57,943 nt of DNA from Bacteroidales bacterium (GTDB lineage: Bacteria > Bacteroidota > Bacteroidia > Bacteroidales > UBA932), in NCBI GenBank assembly GCA_017429205.1, contig JAFRPH010000051.1, positions 1 through 57,943 of the forward strand. Reading direction: 5' to 3'. The notes below the pieces were generated by a model, which was not told where the DNA came from, made no database searches, and saw nothing but the letters and a program-made list of their open reading frames with translations. Positions 16,911 to 25,696 of the stretch are shown here, one piece after another. The stretch's first letter is position 1. Every line of letters starts with the position of its first letter. A program made the position numbers and the translations under genes.

Positions 16911-19885
16911 TGCGCAAGTTCCTCCTCACCGCCGCCTTCCTCCTCTCCTGCCTGGCCCTTCCGGCCCAGACCGCCCGGGAGTTCAAGACCGCCGCCGACT
17001 CCCTGCGGGCCCGCCTCCAACGGCGGACCACCGTGGATTCGTTCCTGAAAGTGAGCAAGGTGACGAAAAGGGGGACCACGCTGGACTTCCACTTCAGCAA
17101 GGAGCTCGGGGACTATCCCTGGCGGGCGGAGGACGTGGAATGGTTCCGGAAAGAGCTGATGGACCTGTTCCCGTCCGGCTACCGGGCCTACGCCTTGGGG
17201 AATATCTTTGCCGACAAGAACGACCTCACCACCCTGCCGATGCCCGCGCCGACGGCTAACGGCAAGCCGGCCGAGACGCAGCTCCGGACGGCCGACCCGC
17301 GGGCCAAGTCACCCCTCGTCCGGACCGACGAGCGCTGGTCCCGGGGGCTTTCCGGCCGGCACATCGCGCTCTGGCAGAGCCACGGCCGCTACTATGAGGC
17401 CAAGACCGAACGCTGGGAATGGCAGCGGGCCGCCACCTTCCGCACCGTGGAGGACCTGTACACCCAAAGCTACGTGCTCCCCTTCCTCATTCCGATGCTG
17501 GAGAACGCCGGCGCCTGCGTGATGACCCCGCGCGAGCGGGACGTCCAGAGCTGGGAAGTCATCTGCGACAACGATCCTTCCTTCCACGGCGAACGGACCG
17601 GGAAGATGCGCCGCACCGGCCATTACAAGGAGTCCGGCTCTTGGAGCGACGCCGGCGAGGGTTTCGCCGACACCAAGCCCGTGTACAGCGTCTACGAGAA
17701 TCCTTTCACGGCCGGCACGGCCCGGATGTGCGAGACCGTCACCGGCGAGGAGTCCCACCCCAAGTCGTCCGCCACCTGGCGGCCGGAGATTCCGGAGCGG
17801 GGCGAGTATGCCGTCTATGTCTCCTATCGGTCTTTCGCCAACAGCACCACCGACGCCGTATACACGGTCCATCACCTGGGCGGCGAAAGCGAATTCCACG
17901 TGAACCAGCGGATGGCCGGGGGCACCTGGGTCTATCTCGGGACCTTCACCTTCGCGCAAGGCGACGAGGGATTCGTCCGGCTGACGAACCACAGCTCGGC
18001 CGCCGGCGTGGTCAGCGCCGACGCCGTGAAGTTCGGCGGCGGCATGGGCAAGATCGAGCGCGGAGGCGTGCTGTCAGGCTATCCCGCCTTCGCGGAAGGC
18101 GCCCTGTACAGCATGCAGTGGTACGGAATCGACACCCATTTGTTCGACGACTGGGAGGACGACTACACCCGCGATTACGCCGGGCGTGGCAGATGGGTGA
18201 CCAACCTCACGGGCGGTTCGCGCGTGAATCCGGAGATGGCCGGCCGCCGCGTGCCCGTCGACCTTTCTTTCGCCTTCCACAGCGACGCGGGCGTCACCCC
18301 GAACGACTCCATCATCGGCACCCTGGGCATCTACACCCTCAAGGCCGACAACAAGGACGAGCTCCCGAACGGCGAATCCCGGATGAACGGACGCCTCCTC
18401 ACCGACTTCGTGCAGACACAGGTCGTCGAGGACATCCGGAAGCAGTTCGAGCCCAAGTGGTCCCGGCGCCAGACCTGGGACCGTTCCTACAGCGAGTCCC
18501 GGACGACGTCCGTCCCGGCGATGCTCCTGGAACTGCTCTCCCACCAGAATTTCGCCGACATGAAATACGGTCTGGATCCGTCCTTCCGATTCGCGGTGTC
18601 CCGGTCCGTGTACAAGGGCATCCTCAAGTACCTGAGCGCCCGGTACGGCTGTTCCTATGCGGTCCAGCCGCTGCCCGTCAAGGCCTTCGCCGTCACGATC
18701 CTGGACGGGAAGGCGGTGCTGAGCTGGGAGGACGCGAAGGATCCCGACGAGCCTACGGCCGTTCCGAAGGGGTATATTCTCTATACCCGCGAGGATGACG
18801 GCGCGTTCGACAACGGCGTCCGGCTCGAGGACGTGGCCAAGGAGGGGAAACGGCTGTCGGTGACCGTCCCGATCCGCCGCGGGCGGATGTACAGCTTCCG
18901 CATCGTCGCCTTCAACGACGGCGGCAAGAGCTTCCCGTCCGAGACGCTGGCCGTCGGAACGCCCGGCGAGGACGCCAAGACGGTCCTGATTGTCAACAAC
19001 TTCACCCGCATCTCCGCGCCCGCCTGGTTCGACACGCCGGGCTACGGCGGCTTCATGGACAACATCGACAGCGGCGTCCCGTACGTCCGCGAGATCAATT
19101 TTGTCGGGGAGATGAACCAGTTCGACCGGACCAAGGCCTGGACCGACGACGACAATCCCGGATTCGGCGGGTCGTACACCAACCGCGGCGGCCGGATCGT
19201 GGCGGGCAACACGTTCGACTACCCGGCCCTCCACGGTCGCATCCTGCTGAACGCCGGCTATGCCTTTTGCTCCGTAAGTTCGGATTATTTCTCCACGATG
19301 GACGCGTCGGAGTATGCGGCCGTCGACCTCATCTGCGGGAAGCAGGTGACCACGCGGGTCGGAAGCGGCGCCGTTCCGGACCGCTATACGGTCTTCCCCG
19401 CCCCGATGCAGGACGCCCTCCGGAAATATGCCGCAGGCGGCGGCTCCATCCTCGTCGCGGGCGCGTACATCGGCACGGACGCCTGGGACCAGGTCTATCC
19501 CGGAACCTTCCCCATCAAGAACGCGGAGCAGACGCGGGCGTTCATCCAGGAAGTCCTCGGCTACAAGTGGGTCACCAACTTCGGCGACGTCACCGGCACC
19601 ATCGTCCCGAAACCGGGCGCGCCCGTCCAACTGAGCGATCCGATGAAGTACAACCGCCTGTTCGACGAGCGCTACTACCGCGTCGAGAATCCGGACGGCA
19701 TCGAGCCCGCCGGGGAGAACGCGAAGACTTTCCTCCGCTACGCCGGCACGGACATTCCGGCCGCCACCGTCTTCGACGACGGCAAGCACCGGGTCATCGC
19801 CTGCGGCTTCCCGCTGGAGGCGCTCACGACGGAAGGGGCCCTGGAAGCGATGCTCCTGACCTCGATGGGATTCCTGGTGAAATAG
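16907..19885 (+). CDS. Exported amidase/golvesin-domain protein with Fn3-like segment
   Basis: A 992-residue secreted protein with signal peptide FLLTAAFLLSCLALPAQ. About residues 140-220 resemble an N-acetylmuramoyl-L-alanine amidase: ALWQSHGRYYEAKTERWEWQ and LIPMLENAGACVMTPRERD. The domain is interrupted by a golvesin C-terminal-like module (about 235-385; GSWSDAGEGFADTKPVY, YAVYVSYRSFANSTTDAVYT). Amidase-like sequence then resumes with the metal-ligand stretch LSFAFHSDAGVTPNDS near 465. A fibronectin-III-like segment follows (about 590-680), then a large C-terminal region with a GSILVAGAYIGTDAWDQ segment. Relatives are often mislabelled xanthan lyase. It likely trims peptidoglycan or a surface glycan. 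Its start overlaps the VanZ stop; ATG-ATG at 16907/16910 gives two equivalent starts. Confidence 0.78.
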   Translation: MMRKFLLTAAFLLSCLALPAQTAREFKTAADSLRARLQRRTTVDSFLKVSKVTKRGTTLDFHFSKELGDYPWRAEDVEWFRKELMDLFPSGYRAYALGNIFADKNDLTTLPMPAPTANGKPAETQLRTADPRAKSPLVRTDERWSRGLSGRHIALWQSHGRYYEAKTERWEWQRAATFRTVEDLYTQSYVLPFLIPMLENAGACVMTPRERDVQSWEVICDNDPSFHGERTGKMRRTGHYKESGSWSDAGEGFADTKPVYSVYENPFTAGTARMCETVTGEESHPKSSATWRPEIPERGEYAVYVSYRSFANSTTDAVYTVHHLGGESEFHVNQRMAGGTWVYLGTFTFAQGDEGFVRLTNHSSAAGVVSADAVKFGGGMGKIERGGVLSGYPAFAEGALYSMQWYGIDTHLFDDWEDDYTRDYAGRGRWVTNLTGGSRVNPEMAGRRVPVDLSFAFHSDAGVTPNDSIIGTLGIYTLKADNKDELPNGESRMNGRLLTDFVQTQVVEDIRKQFEPKWSRRQTWDRSYSESRTTSVPAMLLELLSHQNFADMKYGLDPSFRFAVSRSVYKGILKYLSARYGCSYAVQPLPVKAFAVTILDGKAVLSWEDAKDPDEPTAVPKGYILYTREDDGAFDNGVRLEDVAKEGKRLSVTVPIRRGRMYSFRIVAFNDGGKSFPSETLAVGTPGEDAKTVLIVNNFTRISAPAWFDTPGYGGFMDNIDSGVPYVREINFVGEMNQFDRTKAWTDDDNPGFGGSYTNRGGRIVAGNTFDYPALHGRILLNAGYAFCSVSSDYFSTMDASEYAAVDLICGKQVTTRVGSGAVPDRYTVFPAPMQDALRKYAAGGGSILVAGAYIGTDAWDQVYPGTFPIKNAEQTRAFIQEVLGYKWVTNFGDVTGTIVPKPGAPVQLSDPMKYNRLFDERYYRVENPDGIEPAGENAKTFLRYAGTDIPAATVFDDGKHRVIACGFPLEALTTEGALEAMLLTSMGFLVK

Positions 19886-19888
19886 GAT

Positions 19889-20704
19889 TTATTTGGGGTT
19901 CCGCGCCATCCGGTGCCGGAACTCGGAGGGGGTCATCCCCGTGCTCTTGCGGAAGAACCGCGTGAAATAGGAAGGATCGTCCACGCCGATGGCGATGGAT
20001 ACCTCGCCGATGGACAGGTCGCTGTCCTTGAGCAGGGATTTGGCCCAGTTGACCCGGGAAATCTCCACCCAGTCCATGGCGCTGTGGCGGGTCTGGGTGC
20101 GGACGAGCTTGTTCAGGTAGCTGGGAGAGATGCCCAGCCGTTCCGCATAGCCCGATACGGAACCGAGCACCTGGCTGCGGTCGAACAGCATTTCGAAAAA
20201 CCGGTTCACGAGCGGATTGGCCTTGGCCTCGCCGGGAGACGGAATCGAATAGAGGATCAGGTCGAACGCGCGGATGAGATACCCGGTGTCTCCGCGGGCG
20301 AAGGCGGCGACCATCCGGTCCATCACCTGGGCGACGAAGGTGGCGCTGTCAAACCAGTAGGTGCGAATGACCGGCTTTCCGGAGGTCAGGAAGGAATAGG
20401 ACATGTCTCGGAGGGCAGACGGGATAAAACCGCCCGTATAGCCCACGATGTCGGTATAATGATGGACGGAGAAAGGAACGTTTGCCGGAACCACCAGCAA
20501 CTGGCCACCCCGGCAAAGGCACTGCTCGCCGTCCACGTCCGCGAGTATCTCCCCTTCCAGCAGGAACAGAAAAGCGAAGTACGGCAACGTGGTACGCGGG
20601 ATTTCCGTCGCTTCCACAGGAAGACTTGACTCCACCCGCTTGATAAAAATACCTTGCCGGGCCCATTCGTCCTTTCTTTCCCAATATGGAATGACTCTTT
20701 TCAT
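19889..20704 (-). CDS. AraC family transcriptional regulator
   Basis: A 271-residue regulator. The N-terminal ~130 residues form a cupin-like sensor (FLLEGEILADVDGEQC, GGQLLVVPANVPFSVHHY), and the C-terminal ~100 residues hold two helix-turn-helix motifs: AERLGISPSYLNKLVRTQT and IAIGVDDPSYFTRFFRKS. Such proteins usually respond to a small molecule and regulate a neighbour. It converges on the amidase gene, 3 bases away, and is divergent from the DUF1538 operon, which is its most likely target. The Fe/sugar/drug class of its ligand cannot be read from the sequence. Confidence 0.9.
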   Translation of the reverse strand: MKRVIPYWERKDEWARQGIFIKRVESSLPVEATEIPRTTLPYFAFLFLLEGEILADVDGEQCLCRGGQLLVVPANVPFSVHHYTDIVGYTGGFIPSALRDMSYSFLTSGKPVIRTYWFDSATFVAQVMDRMVAAFARGDTGYLIRAFDLILYSIPSPGEAKANPLVNRFFEMLFDRSQVLGSVSGYAERLGISPSYLNKLVRTQTRHSAMDWVEISRVNWAKSLLKDSDLSIGEVSIAIGVDDPSYFTRFFRKSTGMTPSEFRHRMARNPK

Positions 20705-20726
20705 GGAATCGTGTAGTTAGTGAATA

Positions 20727-20734
20727 CAAATATA
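20727..20734 (-). promoter_or_regulatory. -7 promoter box of AraC-type regulator
   Basis: Minus-strand TATATTTG, 22 bases before the ATG at 20704. Confidence 0.6.
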
Positions 20735-20779
20735 GTAAAAAACCGGGCAGGTTGTTTTCGGGATAAGGGAGGTTTTTGC

Positions 20780-20787
20780 TATATTTG
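20780..20787 (+). promoter_or_regulatory. -7 promoter box of DUF1538 operon
   Basis: TATATTTG ends only 4 bases before the ATG at 20792, so transcription would begin at or next to the start codon. Confidence 0.55.
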
Positions 20788-20791
20788 CGGT

Positions 20792-22348
20792 ATGGGAAAC
20801 GCTTCAGCCATCTTTCGGGACCTTTGGAAATCTTTGCGGGAAAAACTCAAGGAATCCCTGATTTCGGTCGTACCGGTCAGCCTTCTGGTCTTTCTGCTCT
20901 CCGTGACCCCGTGGGTGGACATCTCCCGGCACGAACTGCTCGTCTTCGCCGGCGCCGCCATTCTCCTGGTGGCCGGCATCAGCCTCTTCAACCTGGGCGC
21001 CGACATGGCGATGACCCCGATGGGGCAGCACATCGGCGAAGGCCTCACCAAATCCAAGAAGCTGGGCATCCTGCTCGGCGTCAGCTTCGTGATGGGCCTC
21101 CTCATCACGGTGGCGGAGCCGGACCTCTCGGTCCTGGCCGGCCAGGTGAGCGCCGTGATGAACGGGACGATCCTCATCGCGGCCGTCGGCCTGGGCGTGG
21201 GCCTGTTCCTGCTCATCGCCGTCATCAAAATCCTGTTCCACAGCGACTTGACCAGCATCCTGCTGTTCTTCTATATGGTGCTGTTCTGCCTGGCAGCCGT
21301 CCTGATCGACAGCGGAAAGGGCTCCTTCCTCCCGCTTTCCTTCGACTCCGGCGGCGTGACCACCGGGCCGATCACGGTGCCCTTCCTGATGGCCCTCGGG
21401 GTGGGCATCGCCCTCACGGTGGGCGGCCGGAACGCCGGCGAGAACAGCTTCGGCCTCATCGCCCTGTGCTCCGTCGGCCCCATCGCGGCGGTGCTGCTGC
21501 TCTCCCTCACCGCCTCCGGCAACCTGTCCTTCGCCATCCCGGACTATTCGATGGACACGGTCCTGAAAGGCGGCGTCTGGCACCTGTTCGGGGAGATGGC
21601 CCTGGATGTGGTCAAATCCCTCCTCCTGGTGGTCGTGTTCTTCTTCATCCTCCAGGCGGCCGTCCTGAAGCTTCCCCGGACGAAAATCATCCAGATCCTG
21701 TTCGGCATCGTCTACACGTTCGTCGGCCTGGTCCTCTTCCTCGCCGCGGTCTCGATGGCCTTCATGCCCATCGGCTTCAAGATCGGCACCCAGCTCGCGG
21801 CCTACAGCCCGAAGCTGCTGGTCGGCTTCGCCTTCGTGCTGGGCATGGTCGTCGTCCTCGCGGAGCCGGCCGTCCACGTCCTGAACAACCAGGTCGAGGA
21901 AATCACCGGCGGCGAGGTGACCCGGCGGCAGATGATGCTGGCCCTGTCCATCGGCGTGGGCGTGTCCATCGGCCTGTCCGTCCTGCGCGTCCGTTTCGGG
22001 TTCTCGCTCCTGTACTACCTCATCCCGGGCTACCTGATCTCGCTCGGGCTGTCCTTCTTCGTGCCCCGTCTGTACACCGCCATCGCCTTCGACTCCGGCG
22101 GCGTCGCCAGCGGCCCGCTCACCTCGAGCTTCATCCTGCCCCTGGTGATCGGCGCCTGCTGCACCCTGCAGGGGGAATCCGCCGTGCTGGACTTCGCGTT
22201 CGGCGTGGTGTCGATGGTGGCGATGACCCCGCTCATCACCATCCAGTCCCTCGGTTTCAAGTCCGTCGTGAGCGTCCGCCGGCGGGAGAGCGCGGCCATC
22301 CGCCGCATCCTCGCCGCGGCCGACGACCAGATCATTTATTTCGAATAG
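20792..22348 (+). CDS. DUF1538 membrane protein
   Basis: A 518-residue polytopic protein made of two similar halves. Each half has an AEP...VLxxQV motif (AEPDLSVLAGQV near residue 109; AEPAVHVLNNQV near 357) followed by FDSGGV-x-x-GP-x-T (near 183 and 432), the hallmarks of DUF1538. The paired motifs inside membrane helices suggest a transporter with an internal two-fold repeat. The two following genes encode PII-like proteins, implying control by nitrogen, energy or second-messenger status (inference). I prefer the ATG at 20792 over an upstream GTG at 20720 that would overlap the AraC promoter. Overlap with the downstream gene is tight: one base separates stop and ATG. Confidence 0.85.
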   Translation: MGNASAIFRDLWKSLREKLKESLISVVPVSLLVFLLSVTPWVDISRHELLVFAGAAILLVAGISLFNLGADMAMTPMGQHIGEGLTKSKKLGILLGVSFVMGLLITVAEPDLSVLAGQVSAVMNGTILIAAVGLGVGLFLLIAVIKILFHSDLTSILLFFYMVLFCLAAVLIDSGKGSFLPLSFDSGGVTTGPITVPFLMALGVGIALTVGGRNAGENSFGLIALCSVGPIAAVLLLSLTASGNLSFAIPDYSMDTVLKGGVWHLFGEMALDVVKSLLLVVVFFFILQAAVLKLPRTKIIQILFGIVYTFVGLVLFLAAVSMAFMPIGFKIGTQLAAYSPKLLVGFAFVLGMVVVLAEPAVHVLNNQVEEITGGEVTRRQMMLALSIGVGVSIGLSVLRVRFGFSLLYYLIPGYLISLGLSFFVPRLYTAIAFDSGGVASGPLTSSFILPLVIGACCTLQGESAVLDFAFGVVSMVAMTPLITIQSLGFKSVVSVRRRESAAIRRILAAADDQIIYFE

Positions 22349-22349
22349 C

Positions 22350-22721
22350 ATGGCAGAAACCCGGAATATCGCCCCGATGAAGCTGGAACTGCTGCTGGCC
22401 GTCGTTCAAAACGAAAAGGCCGCCTATTTCTCCAGCCTCATCCAGTCCCACAAGGCCAATCTCCAGCTCACGGTCCCAGCCAAGGGCACCACGCACCTGA
22501 TCCTGAACTACCTGGGCCTCACGGAAAAGCCGAAGTCCCTGGTGATGAGCGTCGTGCGCGCCGACAAGGCCGCGAGCCTCATCAGCCTGCTGGACCAGAC
22601 CTTCAAGAAAGGGAAGAACTACAAGGGCATCGCCTTCACCGTCCCGATGACCAGCGTCATCGGAACGCTCGTATATGGATTTTTGGCGAACGACAAGCGA
22701 ACCGTCAAGGAAGAAGCATAA
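22350..22721 (+). CDS. Small PII-like protein encoded with DUF1538
   Basis: A 123-residue protein with a ferredoxin-like alternating pattern (KLELLLAVVQNEKAAYFSSL at the start, YKGIAFTVPMTSVIGTLVYG near the end). The closing KGIAF-x-x-P motif is shared with the next gene product, which indicates a related PII-like fold. Unlike classic GlnB it has no obvious T-loop tyrosine. It follows the DUF1538 stop by one base, so it almost certainly acts on that membrane protein. The N-terminal half is diverged, so the family assignment rests on the shared motif and the context. Confidence 0.65.
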   Translation: MAETRNIAPMKLELLLAVVQNEKAAYFSSLIQSHKANLQLTVPAKGTTHLILNYLGLTEKPKSLVMSVVRADKAASLISLLDQTFKKGKNYKGIAFTVPMTSVIGTLVYGFLANDKRTVKEEA

Positions 22722-22725
22722 ACCT

Positions 22726-23040
22726 ATGGAAGAGCACAAACACGAACTGATCGTCTGCATCGTGAATGCAGGATTCTCGCAGAATGTGATGGAGGCGGCG
22801 CGGGCCGCCGGCGCCCAGGGCGGAACCATCCTCCGCGCCCGCGGGTCGGCCAATCCCGAGGCAGAGGAGTTCTTCAGCATCAACATCCAGTCGGACAAGG
22901 AAATGGTGCTGATCCTCGTCCCCAAGGCCATCAAGGACGACGTCCTCAAGGCCGTCTACAAAGACTGCGGCCTGGCCGACGAGGCCAAGGGCATCGCCTT
23001 CTCCCTCCCCGTCAACCGAACCACCACGATTAAAGAATAG
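22726..23040 (+). CDS. P-II family signal transduction protein
   Basis: A 104-residue PII-like protein: ELIVCIVNAGFSQNVMEAAR, then GAQGGTILRARGSANPEAEE (the T-loop region), MVLILVPKAIKDDVLKAVYK and KGIAFSLPVNRTT. The GGTILRARG and VLILVPK segments match the PII/GlnB fold, which forms trimers binding nucleotides and a partner protein. The T-loop is short and carries ANPEAEEFF rather than the uridylylated tyrosine of GlnB. Located 4 bases after the sister PII-like gene, it probably forms a sensor with it for the DUF1538 transporter. Confidence 0.85.
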   Translation: MEEHKHELIVCIVNAGFSQNVMEAARAAGAQGGTILRARGSANPEAEEFFSINIQSDKEMVLILVPKAIKDDVLKAVYKDCGLADEAKGIAFSLPVNRTTTIKE

Positions 23041-23045
23041 TTCCC

Positions 23046-24713
23046 ATGCTGCAGGTCTATTGCAAGAACACGAAGACTTTCCGGAAGTACCCGGAAGGCA
23101 CTTCCCTCGCCCAGATGCTGCCCGACTTCGAATTCGACCGGCCCTACCCGATCGTGTCGGCCAAGGTCAACAACGTCTCCCAGGGCCTCAAGTTCAAGGT
23201 GTACCAGAACAAGGACATCGAGTTCCTGGACGTCCGGGAGGCCAGCGGCCGGCGGGTGTACTTCCGCTCCCTGTGCTTCCTGATGTTCAAGGCGGCCACG
23301 GACGTGTTCCCGGACAGCCAGCTGTATATGGAGCACCCGATCTCCGGCGGCTATTTCTGCCACCTGCGGAAGGCCGACGGCACCGACCTCACCTCGGAGG
23401 ACCTCAAGCTCCTGGAGGCCCGGATGAAGGAACTCGTGGAGAAGGACCTGCCCTTCCACCGCTATGACGTCCAGACCGAGAGGGCCATCAAGGAATTCCG
23501 GAAATCCGGCTACGACGACAAGGTCAAGCTCCTGGAGACCAGCGGCGAGGCCTACACGGACTACTACACCCTGGACGACACCGCCGACTACTACTACGGC
23601 AAGCTCGTCCCCTCCACCGGCTACCTGACCGTCTGGGGCATCCAGCCCTACCACGACGGCATCCTCCTGCGGGAGCCGGACCTGGAGAACCCGAACGTCC
23701 TCGCCCCCTTCACGGACCAGCCCAAGACCTACGAGATGTTCAAGGAGAACCTTCGGTGGAACATCATCATGGGCCTGAACACCGTGGGCGACGTCAACTG
23801 CGCCATCCTGAACGGACACGCCACCGAGCTCATCCAGATCGCGGAAGCCCTGCAGGAGAAGAAGATCGTCCAGATCGCCGAGGAGATCGACCGCCGCTAC
23901 CGCAGCGAGGACCCGGTCAAGGTCGTCCTCATCACGGGGCCCTCCTCCTCCGGAAAGACCACCTTCTGCAAGCGTCTCTCCATCCAGCTCAAGGCCTGCG
24001 GCCTCAAGCCCCTGTCGATGTCCACGGACGACTATTTCGTGAACCGGCTGGACACCCCGCGCTTCCCCGACGGCAGTTTCGACTTCGACAACTTCGAGAC
24101 CGTGGACCACGCCCTGATGGAGAAGGACATCATGCGGATGATCGCCGGCGAAGAGGTCGACGTCCCCGAATTCAACTTCGTCACGGGCCTGCGCGAGTAC
24201 AACGGCAAGAAGATCAAGCTGGAACCGGGCTGCATCCTCCTCATCGAGGGCATCCACGCCCTGAATCCGGCCCTGACCGAGCAGATTCCGGCCCCGGCCA
24301 AGTTCAAGATCTTCATCAACACCCTCACGGGCATCCTGCTGGACAACCACAACTGCATCCCCACGAGCGACAACCGGCTCCTGCGCCGCATCGTCCGCGA
24401 CTACAACAAGGGCGCCTTCACGGCCCGGGAGTCCATCAGCCAGTGGCCGAACGTCCGCCGCGCCGAGCACCAGTGGATCTATCCCTACCAGGAGATGGCC
24501 GACGTGATGTTCAATTCGGCCTACCTCATTGAGTTCGCCGTCCTGAAGAACCACGCGGAGCCCATCCTCCGCAGCGTGCCGCAGAACTGTCCGGAGTATT
24601 CCGAGGCGCACCGCCTGCTGAAGTTCATCCACTACTTCACGCCGGTCCCCGACAAGGAAATCCCCTCCACTTCCCTCCTCCGGGAGTTCGTGGGCGGCTC
24701 CAGCTTCAAATAG
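23046..24713 (+). CDS. Nucleoside (uridine) kinase with threonyl-tRNA synthetase-like N-terminus
   Basis: A 555-residue protein common in Bacteroidota. The N-terminus (MLQVYCKNTKTFRKYPEGTS) resembles a TGS domain, followed by a ThrRS second-additional-domain-like part containing EHPISGGYFCHLR. The C-terminal half is a uridine kinase/phosphoribulokinase domain: Walker A ITGPSSSGKTTFCKRLS near residue 298, STDDYFVNR, and LIEGIHALNP near 400. It probably phosphorylates a nucleoside using ATP or GTP in the cytoplasm; the role of the N-terminal modules is not known to me. It starts 5 bases after the PII gene and 8 bases before mutY. Confidence 0.85.
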   Translation: MLQVYCKNTKTFRKYPEGTSLAQMLPDFEFDRPYPIVSAKVNNVSQGLKFKVYQNKDIEFLDVREASGRRVYFRSLCFLMFKAATDVFPDSQLYMEHPISGGYFCHLRKADGTDLTSEDLKLLEARMKELVEKDLPFHRYDVQTERAIKEFRKSGYDDKVKLLETSGEAYTDYYTLDDTADYYYGKLVPSTGYLTVWGIQPYHDGILLREPDLENPNVLAPFTDQPKTYEMFKENLRWNIIMGLNTVGDVNCAILNGHATELIQIAEALQEKKIVQIAEEIDRRYRSEDPVKVVLITGPSSSGKTTFCKRLSIQLKACGLKPLSMSTDDYFVNRLDTPRFPDGSFDFDNFETVDHALMEKDIMRMIAGEEVDVPEFNFVTGLREYNGKKIKLEPGCILLIEGIHALNPALTEQIPAPAKFKIFINTLTGILLDNHNCIPTSDNRLLRRIVRDYNKGAFTARESISQWPNVRRAEHQWIYPYQEMADVMFNSAYLIEFAVLKNHAEPILRSVPQNCPEYSEAHRLLKFIHYFTPVPDKEIPSTSLLREFVGGSSFK

Positions 24714-24721
24714 CCGGCGAA

Positions 24722-25696
24722 ATGGTCTTCTCCGAGACCATCCTCCGCTGGTATGCCGAGAACGGCCGGGACCTCCCGTGGCGGAGGACCCGGGACCCGT
24801 ACGCGGTGTGGCTGAGCGAAATCATCCTGCAGCAGACGCGCGTGGCCCAGGGATGGGCCTACTGGGAACGGTTCATGGACCGCTTCCCCACCGTGGATGC
24901 CCTGGCCGCCGCCCCGGAGGACGAGGTGCTCCGCCTCTGGCAGGGGCTCGGCTACTATTCCCGCGCCCGGAACCTGCACGCCGCGGCGAAACAGATCGTG
25001 TCGATGGGCGACTTCCCTTCCACGCTGGAGGGCATCCGGAGCCTCAAGGGCGTGGGCGACTACACGGCCGCGGCCATCGGCTCCATCGCCTTCGGCCTCC
25101 CGGCCGCCGTCGTGGACGGAAACGTCTACCGCGTCCTTGCGCGATATTTCGGGATTGCGACGCCGGTCGGATCGACAGCCGCGAAGAAGGAATTCACGGC
25201 GCTCGCCCAGCGGCTCCTGCCGCCGGAGGCGCCCGCAGCCTTCAATCAGGGAATGATGGACTTCGGCGCCACCTGCTGCACACCGGTGAATCCCGCCTGC
25301 CTGACCTGCCCGCTGCAGCCTTCCTGCCAGGCCTTCCGCGACGGAAGGGTGGAACTCCTTCCGGTCAAGCAGGAGGCCAGGAAGCCCGTGGAAAGGCATT
25401 TGACATATGTCTATGTGCGTTTCCAGGGCCGGACCGCCGTCCATCGGCGCGGGCCGGGCGACATCTGGCAGGGACTGTGGGAGCCGCTTTTGACGGAGGA
25501 TGTTCCCGCCGGAGCGAAGCCCGTCGTGAAAGGCTTCAAGCACCAGCTTACGCACCGCACCCTCCTTACGGACTTCTATCTTTGGGAGCCCGCCGTCAGG
25601 CCGGATCTCCCCGACGGATACCGTTGGATCGAAGAAGCGGAGCTTGAATCCTACGCCAAGCCCCGCCTGTTCGAGATGCTGCTGGAAAAGCTTTAA
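24722..25696 (+). CDS. mutY: A/G-specific adenine DNA glycosylase MutY
   Basis: A 324-residue base-excision repair enzyme that removes adenine opposite 8-oxoguanine. Visible are EIILQQTRVAQGWAYWERF with the catalytic Glu near residue 35, the helix-hairpin-helix LKGVGDYTAAAIGSIAFG, the catalytic Asp in VVDGNVYRVLARY, and the 4Fe-4S cluster CTPVNPACLTCPLQPSC with C-x6-C-x2-C-x5-C spacing near residues 184-200. A C-terminal NUDIX-like domain (about 225-320) would recognise the 8-oxoG. Its stop overlaps the convergent channel gene by 4 bases. Confidence 0.95.
   Translation: MVFSETILRWYAENGRDLPWRRTRDPYAVWLSEIILQQTRVAQGWAYWERFMDRFPTVDALAAAPEDEVLRLWQGLGYYSRARNLHAAAKQIVSMGDFPSTLEGIRSLKGVGDYTAAAIGSIAFGLPAAVVDGNVYRVLARYFGIATPVGSTAAKKEFTALAQRLLPPEAPAAFNQGMMDFGATCCTPVNPACLTCPLQPSCQAFRDGRVELLPVKQEARKPVERHLTYVYVRFQGRTAVHRRGPGDIWQGLWEPLLTEDVPAGAKPVVKGFKHQLTHRTLLTDFYLWEPAVRPDLPDGYRWIEEAELESYAKPRLFEMLLEKL

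Noticed and set aside
20804..22351. 515-residue minus-strand frame opposite DUF1538
   Set aside because: Antisense shadow dominated by E/D/H/Q; the plus frame carries the paired DUF1538 motifs.
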